64,000 nucleotides of DNA from Bacteroidota bacterium (GTDB lineage: Bacteria; Bacteroidota; Bacteroidia; AKYH767-A; OLB10), in contig JADKFA010000007.1 in the NCBI GenBank assembly GCA_016717725.1, forward strand, positions 62,001 to 126,000. Reading direction: 5' to 3'. The notes below the pieces were generated by a model, which saw only the letters and a program-made list of their open reading frames with translations, was not told where the DNA came from and ran no database searches. This document shows, one piece after another, positions 27,066 through 36,508 of the stretch. Position 1 is the first letter of the stretch, and each line of letters opens with the position of its first letter. The translations under genes and the position numbers were made by a program.

Positions 27066-27957
27066 TTTTGGACAAACTGAGTGTTGTCTACCTCAAGAAC
27101 CTCAGGAATTAAATACAAAAGGAATGGAGTTGGCCCCAATAGTGAAGGGCTTCCTTTTGGGAAGCCCTTTCACCGTCCACCGGGTTAGCGGCTGGAACAA
27201 CAAAACCCTTACTGAGAACAAATGTATGCCTGCAGCTAAGTCAAATCAAGGGACAAGATAGAGGCACTTGGAACTTTAAAGCAGATATATATCCGATTTT
27301 TATATTTTTAAATCATTGTTATTATTTGAATAACAATAACTTACAACTGTATTTTGAATTATTGTTTTGGATTTTTAATGATAGAAAAGAGGGGAATAAT
27401 AGCTATGTTAAATTTTTAAGTTGTTGATATACAGTATTAATTAGTGTAATGCAAATTGGATAAAAAGACAAAGTCCCGCCATGGCGGGACTCGGTCTACA
27501 CAGAAAAGCCAAAACAATTACTGTTGAATAACAAAAACCCTTTACTTCTGCTAAAGTAAATGGTCGGTATATCATATCAAGGGACAAAGAAAGATGGTGT
27601 GGATGCTTAAAAAGCCGTATATCACATAGTAATTTAGTAATATTAAAGGTAAGTTGTTGACATTTAGGATAAAAAAAATGTCTGAAAAAGTCTAAAAAAG
27701 GATATAAATGTTTATCTTCGAATTAAATGATATTCTCCTTCAGCGTCTTGAATGAGAATATATACAGGAGTGTCGTTTGGATTAGTTGTTGAATTGAGTA
27801 TATCCAACAGTTGTCCCAACACCAAAAACAATTCCTGATTGTTGATCAATAACAACAACTCCACCCTCAGAAGTGTTAACACCAAGTGCAAATAAAAGCG
27901 CAATAATTAGATCTAACATGAGTATTTACAATTTAATAGTGTAAATATACTAAAATT
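27066..27957. other. 890-bp gene-poor region with palindromes and a degenerate duplication
   Basis: No convincing gene. A stem-loop at 27144-27171 (aagggcttcc / ggaagccctt) and a perfect 20-bp palindrome at 27472-27491 (agtcccgccatggcgggact) stand out. Two segments, 27195-27290 and 27527-27610, look like diverged duplicates: both read AACAAAA(A)CCC...ATCAAGGGACAA. The rest is AT-rich. It may be the wreck of a mobile element next to MITE copy 2. Confidence 0.5.
27782..27919 (-). CDS. Possible very small protein
   Basis: A 45-codon frame: MLDLIIALLFALGVNTSEGG then VVVIDQQSGIVFGVGTTVGY. It has a short hydrophobic start and a beta-like end. It is the only frame in this 890-bp region with protein-like composition. 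There is no obvious ribosome site, and it is divergent from the 27958 gene. Weak call. Confidence 0.2.
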   Translation of the reverse strand: MLDLIIALLFALGVNTSEGGVVVIDQQSGIVFGVGTTVGYTQFNN

Positions 27958-29526
27958 ATGAGTAACCACAAAGTAGTTTCAATATTAATTTCAAACCTGA
28001 GCACCAATGAAGTCAAATCGTTTGTTAAGGATTTAAGCCTAAGGACAGATGTGAGTAGTAAGTTGTTGAAAATGTTTAAGTTATTAAGAAGGAATAAGGG
28101 ATTCGAACAGGATGAAGTTATCAAGGTGCTCTATGAAAATCTTGATAAGAAAAGTATCGAATCATACAGGAAACTTTGCGATAGAATGATGATTAAGTTG
28201 CTTAATATGATAGTTGATTTTGAGAATTTTAGATTGGACAAGAGTAATTACTCAGAATATTATTTTCATAAAGTACTTGTAAATCGAAACATTTATCTTA
28301 TTGAAATTTTAAAAATTAAAAAGTTGCCTCTTGATTGGTTAATAAAGCAAACTCAGAATACCTTGAAAATTTGTGATGAATTTGAGTTTCTTGAGGAGGG
28401 AATTGCAGTGCAGAAAAGTAATTTGTTGTTTCACTATGCTGTTGGCGATCTTGATAAAGTGGAAGCTTGTCATCTCGACTTGAAAAGAAGACTTCAAAAT
28501 TCTAAATATTTTAATGTAGCTGAATTCTTTATTTATAAGTATATAGAGCATGTACAACATAAGTCCATAGATGATAAATCTAAAATTAATGAAATTCAAT
28601 TAGCAATTGTAGACTTAGAAAAGTATTTTATAGCCACTAATTTACAGTCAATTAATTTTATCTTTTTAATGTTGAAGTTGCAATTGGCACATTATGAAGA
28701 GCAGTATGAACTTGCTGAGCAAATTATTTTGGAAATTATTCGTATCTCAGATCAATATTCCACATTGAAAAAGAAAGGGAAATTTATGCAGAATTATATG
28801 AACTTGGCCTACACCCAATTTTATTTGAATAAGTTTGAAGAGGCCTATCTAAATGCTCTAAAAGCAACAACAGAATATTTAGATCAAGATTTTGTTTTGA
28901 ATAATAATCGGGAAGCTTGTGTCTTCGCATTAATTTATTTAAACCGTTACTCGGAAGCAGAAGTATGGATTGCAAAAATGTTATCATCGGGCTCAGTAGG
29001 AAATAACCCCGAACAATTAAGTAAGCGTCATTTGATGATGGGTGTATTAAAGTACTTGCAAAATGATTTTAAAGGAGCTTTTAAGCATTTGCAATTTACC
29101 AAGGAGGTAGAAACGGACCGCGAAGGATGGAACCTCGGTATTCGGATGCTGAATATTTATCTAACTCTTTCTACCGAAAAAGTAGATCTCGCCGATCAAC
29201 GCATCAACGCTATGCGTAAACACATCGAACGTACTTCTAAAATGCGCAATTTGCGAAAGCGTGATATTATCATTTTCCGGATTTTAAGCCACCTCTCGCG
29301 CTCTGGATTTGATTTTAAGGAGACTTGGGAGGAAAGAAAGAAGGATTTTGCGCTCTTGCGTTCGAACACCCCCGACTGCTTTTGGGTGCCTCGAAGCCAT
29401 GAATTGATCATTTTTGACCAGTGGTTTGAGGCGAAAATGAATAATAGGCCCTACACACCCATCTTCCCAAGCCCTCAGCCGCAATTAAACAACGTTGTTG
29501 ATATTTCTGTGGCGGAAGAAGCTTAA
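27958..29526 (+). CDS. Large helical (TPR-like) protein of unknown function
   Basis: 522 residues, no signal peptide, almost entirely alpha-helical by composition. The middle and end contain TPR-like pairs (MLKLQLAHYEEQYELAEQIILEII, MNLAYTQFYLNKFEEAYLNALKATTEYL, LMMGVLKYLQNDFKGAFKHLQFTKEV). The N-terminal 130 residues are a separate helical domain rich in Lys and Leu. From memory, similar proteins of about 500 residues are common in this phylum without assigned function. It precedes the C25 protease gene by 47 bp on the same strand. Codon use becomes more GC-rich toward its end. Confidence 0.72.
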   Translation: MSNHKVVSILISNLSTNEVKSFVKDLSLRTDVSSKLLKMFKLLRRNKGFEQDEVIKVLYENLDKKSIESYRKLCDRMMIKLLNMIVDFENFRLDKSNYSEYYFHKVLVNRNIYLIEILKIKKLPLDWLIKQTQNTLKICDEFEFLEEGIAVQKSNLLFHYAVGDLDKVEACHLDLKRRLQNSKYFNVAEFFIYKYIEHVQHKSIDDKSKINEIQLAIVDLEKYFIATNLQSINFIFLMLKLQLAHYEEQYELAEQIILEIIRISDQYSTLKKKGKFMQNYMNLAYTQFYLNKFEEAYLNALKATTEYLDQDFVLNNNREACVFALIYLNRYSEAEVWIAKMLSSGSVGNNPEQLSKRHLMMGVLKYLQNDFKGAFKHLQFTKEVETDREGWNLGIRMLNIYLTLSTEKVDLADQRINAMRKHIERTSKMRNLRKRDIIIFRILSHLSRSGFDFKETWEERKKDFALLRSNTPDCFWVPRSHELIIFDQWFEAKMNNRPYTPIFPSPQPQLNNVVDISVAEEA

Positions 29527-29573
29527 TTTCAATAGATTTTTGTATTTTAGTCTTTCCAAACAATCACTAAAAT

Positions 29574-32500
29574 ATGAAAACAACCATGCGTCTTTTATCC
29601 TCTTTGCTTGTCATTATTTTCAGTATTCAGTTTACTTATGCTGCTTCCTGGACACCATTAGCTACTTCGAAAGACACGAAGTCAAAGGCGATTGTGATTC
29701 AATCAAACATTACTTCGAGTACGGTAAAGCTAACATTAAATGGATTTTATTTGAATGAAGTGAGTACATCAAAAGGTACAGCTTATTTACTGAGTAGTCC
29801 TGGCTCTAGCCCAATCCTGAAAGAAGGTGCTCCTGATCTGCCCTTATTTTCTGCTTCATTGGTTATTCCTGATGATGGACAAATGACCATGCAAGTGACA
29901 AACTCTCAATTTGTGGAGTATCACAATGTAGAACTTGCACCGTCAAAAGGAAATGTAAAGCGAGATATAAATATTGCGGATGTGCCTTACCGTTATGGAA
30001 AGGAGTATCAGAAAGATGCTTTTTATCCGGCTGATATTATGACTTCGAGAATTCCACATGTGTTCAGAGATTATCGTGGGCAAACCATCTTGTTTCAGCC
30101 GTTCCAGTATAACCCGATTACAAAAGTGTTGCGTGTTTATACTGAAATAACGGTGCAACTGAATCATGCACCTAGCCAAATTGGTACCAATGAATTGGAA
30201 CGCGCAAATCCTTTGTCAAATGTAGATGCGAATTTTGCAACCCTTTATAAAAATCATTTCGATAATTTTCCTTCTGTTACCTATGTGCCACTTATTGAAA
30301 CAGGTAAAATGTTGGTGATTTGCCCTGACACTTGGTTTTCTATTATTCAACCTTTGGTAGATTGGAAAATTCGGAAAGGTATTGAGGTGGAAGTGGTGGA
30401 TGTACTTACTGCAGGTGGAACAGCAACCAATATTCAAGCTTTTATTGCTAATAAATTTAGTAATAACGGTATCGCCTATGTGATGTTAGTGGGAGATGCA
30501 CCTCAGCTTCCTTGTCTTTACGCTCAAGGTGGTCCTTCCGATCCGAGTATGGGTTATGTACTCGGTAGCGATTCGTATCCCGAAGTAATGATCGGTCGAT
30601 TGTCGGCTGAAACAGATAGTGAATTGCAAACGCAAGTGGATCGAATCCTGACTTATGAAATGAATCCGAATCCTGCTGGTACTTGGTATAATCAAGGCGT
30701 TGTTATTGGAAGTAATCAAGGTCCTGGCGACGATGGTGAGATGGACTGGGAACATGCTGTTAATATGCGCAGTGATTTAGTTGGCTTTACCTACGGCAAC
30801 GTTTCGGAATTATACGATGGTACTCACCCTGGAACTGGAGATGCTCCTGGCGATCCAACGAATATTGATCTGTTTAATTTGTTTCAAAGCGGAATTGGTT
30901 TAATGACTTATACGGGTCATGGGAGCAGCACAGCTTGTTCTACAACAGGTTTATCAAATAACGATGTTGCCAACATGACCAACGAAAATATGCTTCCGTT
31001 TATTTGGGCAGTAGCATGTGTGAATGGTGAGTTTGATATGGCAAGTGGCCCTTGTTTCGCTGAAAAATTTATGAGAGCACAACACAATGGTCAACCAACA
31101 GGAGCCATCGGTACTTTTATGTCTTCCATCAATCAAAGTTGGGATCCTCCTATGGATGCACAAGATGAAATGGTAGATATTTTAGTGCAGAGCTATACAA
31201 GCAATATGAAATTTACTTTTGCAGGACTCTCTATTGCTGGATGTATGCAAATGAATGATAATTACGGTGCCGCAGGGGATGAAATGACAGATACCTGGCA
31301 TATTTTCGGTGATCCAACATTAAATGTTCGTACTGCAACACCTCAAGTAATGACGGTAAGCCATGCCGGTAGTATGCCAATGGGTTTAGCTTCTCTCAAT
31401 GTAAATTGTAATTTTAATGGCGGTTTAGTGGCTCTTTCCATGAATGGCCAGGTACTAGGTGCAGGAATAGCAACTGGAGGATTTGCGCAAATTAATTTCC
31501 CTGCAGTTACATCTCCCGACACCATTTTTGTGACCGTTACTGGATTTAATCAGATTCCTTACTTGGGTCAAGTATTGGTTATTCCATCTTCAGGTCCTTA
31601 TGTAATTTATCAAAGTAGCACAGTTCATGATAATTTGGGAAACAACGATGGATTAGTTGATTTTGATGAAACTATCGACCTAGATTTAAATGTCGAAAAT
31701 GTTGGTATCGCCGATGCAAATAATGTATGGGCTATACTAACTTGTAGTGATCCGTACATTACAATAACTTCAGATAGTACTTACCTTGGAACGGTAATGA
31801 ACAGTTCTCCTATTTCACAACTGAACGCATTTCAATACATCGTTGCCAACAACATTCCTGATCAGCACATTGTTCAGTTTGTGTTGGTGTTAGCTGATGG
31901 ATTAGGTAATTCTTGGTCATCATCATTTACACAATTAGTGAATGCTCCTGATTTAGCAGGAGGAATCTTAACCATTGATGATGTCATAGGTGGTGATGGA
32001 GATGGGATGTTAGAAGCTGGAGAGACGGCAACCATCATCATTCGTTGTTTGAACAATGGACACAGCGATGCTCCTCTTTCAGCAGCCGTGCTCAGTACCA
32101 TTAGTTCATTTGTAAATATTAGCGTACCTACATTTAATGTTGGTCTTATTCTAAAACAGAATTATGTAGATGCAAGTTTTACTGTTGGTTTGCTTAGTAA
32201 TGTGACAATTGGAACCAATTATGATTTAACATTAGATCTTAGTTCAGGAGGGTATTTAGCCAATAAACTTTATATGGGCAGTGCAGGATTGATTTTAGAA
32301 GATTTTGAAACCAACAATTTCAATAAATATAGTTGGAATATGGGAGGAAACGAACCTTGGATCATCAGCACCAACACACCATTCGAAGGAAATTATTGTG
32401 CCACCAATGATGATATTAACGACAGTGAAAGCAGTGAATTAATTTTGAGTATTACTGTTTTGATTGATGATTCTGTTACGTTTTGGTATCGAATGTCGAG

Positions 32501-32987
32501 TGAGCAGGATTGGGATTACTTACGTTATTCAGAAGATGGAAATGAATTAGGTGCTTGGAGTGGAATTACATCTTGGTTATACACTGGATTTCCAATCACC
32601 TCCGGATCGCATACCTTGAGATGGATTTACGATAAAGATTCTGATTTCAGTTCTGGAACCGATCAGGCTTGGTTAGATAATATTCGTTTGCCTTTTGGTA
32701 CACAGGTTACAGGAGTAGCTCAGGTAACGCGTCAGGATGGAATTGCTGTATGGCCAAATCCATCGTCGCAATATATTAATGTTTCCATCAAAGAAACCAA
32801 TGCTCAATCTATTTCTTGGCGCTTGCAAGATCTTTCTGGTAGAGAAGTAAAAGCAGGAGTGCAACAACAAAACTTTAATTCGAATTATGTATTTACCATT
32901 AATGTTCAAGGTTTGTCATCTGGAATGTATATTTTAAATCTGTCTAATTATTCGATGCAAAGAAGTGTTAAGGTGAATGTGAATTAA
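29574..32987 (+). CDS. Gingipain-type C25 cysteine protease with T9SS sorting tail
   Basis: 1137 residues with a signal peptide (MKTTMRLLSSLLVIIFSIQFTYA). Residues 40-230 are a propeptide-like domain (GAPDLPLFSASLVIPDDGQ). The C25 domain follows: MLVICPDTWFSIIQPLVDWKIRKGIEVEVV, YVMLVGDAPQLP, YPEVMIGRLSAETDSEL, then MTYTGHGS with His449 and WAVACVNGEF with Cys482, the expected catalytic pair. It ends in DTWHIFGDPTLNVRT. Two CARDB/Ig-like domains, a jelly-roll-like segment (ILEDFETNNFNKYSW) and a Por-type tail (IAVWPNPSSQYINV...LSSGMYILNL) complete it. A secreted, surface-bound protease exported by the T9SS. A clear terminator follows. Confidence 0.93.
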   Translation: MKTTMRLLSSLLVIIFSIQFTYAASWTPLATSKDTKSKAIVIQSNITSSTVKLTLNGFYLNEVSTSKGTAYLLSSPGSSPILKEGAPDLPLFSASLVIPDDGQMTMQVTNSQFVEYHNVELAPSKGNVKRDINIADVPYRYGKEYQKDAFYPADIMTSRIPHVFRDYRGQTILFQPFQYNPITKVLRVYTEITVQLNHAPSQIGTNELERANPLSNVDANFATLYKNHFDNFPSVTYVPLIETGKMLVICPDTWFSIIQPLVDWKIRKGIEVEVVDVLTAGGTATNIQAFIANKFSNNGIAYVMLVGDAPQLPCLYAQGGPSDPSMGYVLGSDSYPEVMIGRLSAETDSELQTQVDRILTYEMNPNPAGTWYNQGVVIGSNQGPGDDGEMDWEHAVNMRSDLVGFTYGNVSELYDGTHPGTGDAPGDPTNIDLFNLFQSGIGLMTYTGHGSSTACSTTGLSNNDVANMTNENMLPFIWAVACVNGEFDMASGPCFAEKFMRAQHNGQPTGAIGTFMSSINQSWDPPMDAQDEMVDILVQSYTSNMKFTFAGLSIAGCMQMNDNYGAAGDEMTDTWHIFGDPTLNVRTATPQVMTVSHAGSMPMGLASLNVNCNFNGGLVALSMNGQVLGAGIATGGFAQINFPAVTSPDTIFVTVTGFNQIPYLGQVLVIPSSGPYVIYQSSTVHDNLGNNDGLVDFDETIDLDLNVENVGIADANNVWAILTCSDPYITITSDSTYLGTVMNSSPISQLNAFQYIVANNIPDQHIVQFVLVLADGLGNSWSSSFTQLVNAPDLAGGILTIDDVIGGDGDGMLEAGETATIIIRCLNNGHSDAPLSAAVLSTISSFVNISVPTFNVGLILKQNYVDASFTVGLLSNVTIGTNYDLTLDLSSGGYLANKLYMGSAGLILEDFETNNFNKYSWNMGGNEPWIISTNTPFEGNYCATNDDINDSESSELILSITVLIDDSVTFWYRMSSEQDWDYLRYSEDGNELGAWSGITSWLYTGFPITSGSHTLRWIYDKDSDFSSGTDQAWLDNIRLPFGTQVTGVAQVTRQDGIAVWPNPSSQYINVSIKETNAQSISWRLQDLSGREVKAGVQQQNFNSNYVFTINVQGLSSGMYILNLSNYSMQRSVKVNVN

Positions 32988-33092
32988 TATTTTTCTATTC
33001 AATCCTTAAATTTTTTTAACTGTTGAATTGAATCAGTATAAATTGAAATTCATTTCTAATTAGAATGGATTTTGAAAAATTGTTAAGATTAT

Positions 33093-33128
33093 GCCTATTA
33101 AGTATGTAGTACTTAATAGGCGTAATTT
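33093..33128 (+). terminator. Intrinsic terminator after the C25 protease gene
   Basis: Perfect 11-bp arms gcctattaagt (33093-33103) and acttaataggc (33111-33121) with a 7-nt loop and a T run at 33126-33132. It is about 105 bp past the stop; the rest of the gap to 33359 is AT-rich and otherwise featureless. Confidence 0.75.
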
Positions 33129-33359
33129 TTTTAGGGATTTATTTTGGGTTGCCGTTTTAAAAATAGATGCATGTTTTTTTGTTGAATAAAATTCATGACT
33201 AACCGTATTAAAACGATTGTGCAATATTCTTATTTTTTCAATTAAAATTTTAATCGTTTAAATTAAATTGAATTGATTTTGTTTGTTTTTTTTAATTATT
33301 TTCACTGCTCGATTTCGATACATTTTATTAATAGAAATAATTTCAATTAATTTTTAATC

Positions 33360-34217
33360 ATGGAAAAATATAAAGATAAATACCGAATTGCCTCCAGTCG
33401 ATGTCAGACCTGGAATTATGGTTGGGATGGAGCCTATTTCATCACCATCAACACCAAAAATAAATTACATTATTTTGGGAAAATTGTGGAGAAAGAAATG
33501 TATTTGTCACCGATAGGTGAAATTGCAAATGATTGTTGGTTTGAAATTATAAACCATGCAAAAAATATTAAGTTGGGATCATTTGTTGTTATGCCCAACC
33601 ATATTCATGGAATTTTGATTTTAGATGGGAATAATCGGTTTGTTCGAAATTTTGGAAACGTTGGCGAAAACGAAAACGAAAACGTTGGCGAAAACAAAAA
33701 AAACGTTGGCGAAAACGAAAAGCGAAAACGTTGGCGAAAACGAAAACGTTGGCGAAAACGAAAACGTTGGCGAAAACGAAACGTTGGCGAAAACGAAAAC
33801 GTTGGCGAAAACAGAAACGAAAACGAAAACGTAGAGACAAGGCATGCCTTGTCTCTACGTTTTCAACATGATCCAAACGCCGCCAACGATTCCAAAATCA
33901 GAACCGAAAAAAACAATCAAATGAAAAAAACCCCATCATCGCCACAACCATTAATAACACCAGGAAAACAAAGGTTTCGTAATCAGGGTAAGAATACCAT
34001 TTCTTCGATAATTGGTTCATATAAATCGGCCGTTTCTAAACATGCCCACCGTCTGGGATATAATTTCGCATGGCAATCGCGTTTTCACGATCATATTATT
34101 CGTGATGAAGCCGAATATTTGAGAATTTCAAATTATATTGAATCCAATATATGCAATTGGACAAAGAAAAATTATTTCGATACAGGAGATGTGTATAAGA
34201 GAAATAGAAAAAATTAA
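33360..34217 (+). CDS. REP-associated tyrosine transposase (RAYT, IS200-like HUH) with internal repeats
   Basis: 285 residues. The N-terminal Y1-transposase part shows YFITINTKNKLHYFG and MPNHIHGILIL, whose HIH is the HUH metal-binding motif (about residues 80-84). The C-terminal part has SSIIGSYKSAVSKHAHRLGYNFAWQSRFHDHIIRDEAEYLRISNYIESN, typical of RAYT proteins; the Tyr of SNYIESN is a candidate nucleophile. These enzymes nick hairpin DNA at REP sequences. Between the two parts (33655-33864) is an in-frame low-complexity insert (GENENENVGEN and Lys/Arg/Trp-rich frames), ending in a perfect 40-bp palindrome. The insert falls in a normally variable loop, so activity may survive. Confidence 0.88.
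   Translation: MEKYKDKYRIASSRCQTWNYGWDGAYFITINTKNKLHYFGKIVEKEMYLSPIGEIANDCWFEIINHAKNIKLGSFVVMPNHIHGILILDGNNRFVRNFGNVGENENENVGENKKNVGENEKRKRWRKRKRWRKRKRWRKRNVGENENVGENRNENENVETRHALSLRFQHDPNAANDSKIRTEKNNQMKKTPSSPQPLITPGKQRFRNQGKNTISSIIGSYKSAVSKHAHRLGYNFAWQSRFHDHIIRDEAEYLRISNYIESNICNWTKKNYFDTGDVYKRNRKN
33656..33824. repeat. GTTGGCGAAAACG array inside the RAYT gene
   Basis: About nine units of GTTGGCGAAAACGAAAAC with variable numbers of GAAAAC. Because units are not all multiples of three, the RAYT frame switches between NVGENEN and KRWRKR readings within the array, yet remains open throughout. This is the only long word array in the window inside an otherwise whole gene. Confidence 0.85.
33825..33864. 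repeat. Perfect 40-bp palindrome inside the RAYT gene
   Basis: Positions 33825-33844 are the exact reverse complement of 33845-33864. The central 28 bp (33831-33858) start GTAGAGAC and end GTCTCTAC, with centre AAGGCATGCCTT. The outer 8 bp of each arm match the 28-bp palindromes in the two MITE-like copies. The centre matches that at 62720-62747. It encodes VETRHALSLRF in frame. Confidence 0.9.
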
Positions 34218-34357
34218 ATTTTGTTGTGATCAATAAAATTTGCAAGATTCGAATATGTGAATTATGTAACTCTTTTCTGAAATTGTGTAACATAATTTTT
34301 ATTTAAATCGCTCAACTTTGTTTATTGAAAATCCTTCATCTACCTAATCCATATATC

Positions 34358-34678
34358 ATGAAAAAATTAATAATTTGTCTGTTAATTACTGTCAATACAT
34401 TAACTTTTCTTCCATCAACCTTAATGGCCAATGAAGGGAAAGTTACTGATTCATTGACTTTGGTCCAACCCGTTGATTCTTCAAATTCCAAGGAGCTTCT
34501 AGCAAGATTGGAAGAAATCAAGGCAATGGATATGTCGGCGATGAGTCGAGTGGAAAAGAAAGAACTCCGAAATGAAGTAAGAGAAACAAAGAAGCTATTA
34601 AGAGATAATGAAGGTGGAATTTATCTTTCTGTAGGAGCGATCATTATTATTGTTTTGCTTCTTATCATCTTGTTGTAG
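34358..34678 (+). CDS. Small exported protein with C-terminal membrane segment
   Basis: 106 residues from the ATG at 34358 (the frame extends 11 codons upstream, without a signal-like start). A signal peptide (MKKLIICLLITVNTLTFLPSTLMA) is followed by a charged helical stretch, ELLARLEEIKAMDMSAMSRVEKKELRNEVRETKKLLRDN. The protein ends in GGIYLSVGAIIIIVLLLIILL, a membrane anchor. From memory, this layout is widespread in Bacteroidota as a short hypothetical protein. Function unknown; a stress- or phosphate-responsive role cannot be judged from the sequence. Confidence 0.8.
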   Translation: MKKLIICLLITVNTLTFLPSTLMANEGKVTDSLTLVQPVDSSNSKELLARLEEIKAMDMSAMSRVEKKELRNEVRETKKLLRDNEGGIYLSVGAIIIIVLLLIILL

Positions 34679-34920
34679 TTTTATTAAAGTAAAGTTGAAA
34701 GCACGCAGTTAGTGTTAAGAGGCTAATCGATTTTTCAAAAATTTTCTTAGCAGAATTGTGTCATTGATGTTAAACGCTTTTCTAATTCCAAAATCGTATT
34801 TTATTTTCTGAATGATTCATTGTCTCTCCAGTATCCAGTTTAACATCTATTCGCGAAGTCTTGCGACTAACAACTAATCGCGAAGTCTTGCGACTAAAAA
34901 CTATTAACCGCTCTTCGCTC
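34679..34920. repeat. Intergenic region with TCGCGAAGTCTTGCGA repeats
   Basis: No gene. Two copies of tcgcgaagtcttgcgactaa at 34851-34870 and 34878-34897, each an imperfect palindrome of the TCGCGAAGCCTCGCGA class seen at about 5306, 6594 and 22760. They lie next to the stop codon of the minus-strand gene at 34921, between convergent genes. Confidence 0.7.
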
Positions 34921-36495
34921 TTACTCTTTAATAAACTTCGCTGATCCAACAAGTTTGTTGTTTTGTATTACAGTTGCAATGTACATTCCAGATGGCAACG
35001 ATGCACATTCAACTTTAACGGTATTAAAATAGGAGTATAATGTTCGATGAATTATTTTTTCTCCTAAAATATTATAGATGTTTAAAATTGCATGTTGGTT
35101 AGAATGTAGATTATAATCCATCCAAAAATAATCCTGAGCGGGATTTGGTTTTATGGTTAATGAAATAGCTAAATCAATATTATCATTTACTGATGTCAAA
35201 GTATCACATAAACTTCCTGTTTCAGCGCCTAAAAAATAATTAGGATAATTGGGCATTGTAAAAGAATTAAATGTAGGTAGGACTAAACAATGCTGACATA
35301 CATTACAAGCTAGACCCCCGCTATCTGGAAAATTGATGATATGCATCCTATCGGTACCGTTGCTTGTATTAATATAAATTTTATCATCACTTGCCAACAT
35401 GGGTAAATAAAAAGTGGTTGCAAAAGGAGGTTGTGGACTGTAAAATGAGTCCCACTCGGCAACCGTAATTTGAGATGCTGCAACATTTGTTGCCCATGTA
35501 TCAAATTGGTATAGAAACAAATTACTACTCATGTATAAATATCTACTATTAGGACTAAATACAACTCCGCGTGGAATCATACTATCTAAAACTGGAATTT
35601 GAATGGCATTACTCATCACACCAGAACATCTATCGAAATCATAAATTAATAAATGATTTCGATGATCAACGAAAGCATATTTATTTCCATCGGGACTAAA
35701 TATTACATGACGAAAAGATGCGCCAATTAAATTAGGACCTAGCTGTTGGTTAATGGGGCCGATTAGGGTATCAGGTGTTACCAAAAAGGAATAGAACACT
35801 CCTCCTGCATAACGTGGAATTAGTACCCACCAGTCGCGACCATTGGCGTGTTTAACTCCTTGTACCTGTCCAGCAGAAAGCGTGTCGTACATAAGTGGTA
35901 ATTCACGCTGAATAACAGCTCCACGACCACTGTCTAATGTCATATCTATGATAGTATGTCTTAGTTTTAATGCATTTTCGAATGCGATAACTCCATTGTT
36001 CCATGTTGTATCAATAGTTACATGAAAGATATTATAATAACGAGTTTCATTCCCTGGCTGTGGAATCACCAACATAGTTTGAGCTGCTGGTTGACCATCA
36101 TTATACCATTGTGTTAAAACATAAGAAGAATCTATACCTGCACCATTTAGCATTGTATCATTATTGTCGTTGCAAATAGAAAATCCATTACTATAAAATA
36201 GTAAATTGCCTGCCAAATCTGACATTGTGATTGAAGTGCGGTTAAAATCCAAATTTCTTTGTTGAAAGTAAGATGTTGGAATGCCTCCAAAAAAATTTAG
36301 AGTTGTATTTCCCCATGGAGGAGGTGACTGAATAGCATAACCAGAAATCCAAAAATTACTTAGTCCTTGTGAATAAACACAAGGACTAAATAGCAAAGTA
36401 AATAATAAGAAGCAAATGGATTTAATACGTTTCCTTGCAATGGTTTGGTAACATTGATTCTTAAAGAAAGACCTGAATTGGTGGAAATTCAACAT
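34921..36495 (-). CDS. Secreted propeller protein with T9SS sorting tail
   Basis: 524 residues. An N-terminal signal (RIKSICFLLFTLLFSPCVYSQ, about residues 24-43) is preceded by a longer leader, so a later start is possible, though no in-frame ATG is obvious. WD40-like blades follow (ITMSDLAGNLLFYSNGFSICNDN, FRHVIFSPDGNKYAFVDHRNHLLIYDFD, PRGVVFSPNSRYLYMSSNLFLYQFD). The tail (about 445-524) has LTIKPNPAQDYFWMDY, YNILGEKI and LPSGMYIATV, a Por-type sorting domain. T9SS cargo, probably at the surface; ligand unknown. It is 13 bp from the gene upstream, so probably co-transcribed. Confidence 0.85.
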   Translation of the reverse strand: MLNFHQFRSFFKNQCYQTIARKRIKSICFLLFTLLFSPCVYSQGLSNFWISGYAIQSPPPWGNTTLNFFGGIPTSYFQQRNLDFNRTSITMSDLAGNLLFYSNGFSICNDNNDTMLNGAGIDSSYVLTQWYNDGQPAAQTMLVIPQPGNETRYYNIFHVTIDTTWNNGVIAFENALKLRHTIIDMTLDSGRGAVIQRELPLMYDTLSAGQVQGVKHANGRDWWVLIPRYAGGVFYSFLVTPDTLIGPINQQLGPNLIGASFRHVIFSPDGNKYAFVDHRNHLLIYDFDRCSGVMSNAIQIPVLDSMIPRGVVFSPNSRYLYMSSNLFLYQFDTWATNVAASQITVAEWDSFYSPQPPFATTFYLPMLASDDKIYINTSNGTDRMHIINFPDSGGLACNVCQHCLVLPTFNSFTMPNYPNYFLGAETGSLCDTLTSVNDNIDLAISLTIKPNPAQDYFWMDYNLHSNQHAILNIYNILGEKIIHRTLYSYFNTVKVECASLPSGMYIATVIQNNKLVGSAKFIKE

Positions 36496-36508
36496 AATCG
36501 CTTTTTCC

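Noticed and set aside
26897..27112. 71-residue frame within MITE copy 2
   Set aside because: It crosses the hairpin and terminal repeat, and the same frame is not open in copy 1.
33589..33876. Minus-strand frames full of FRFRQRF/FVFANVF repeats
   Set aside because: They are antisense readings of the GTTGGCGAAAACG array inside the RAYT gene.
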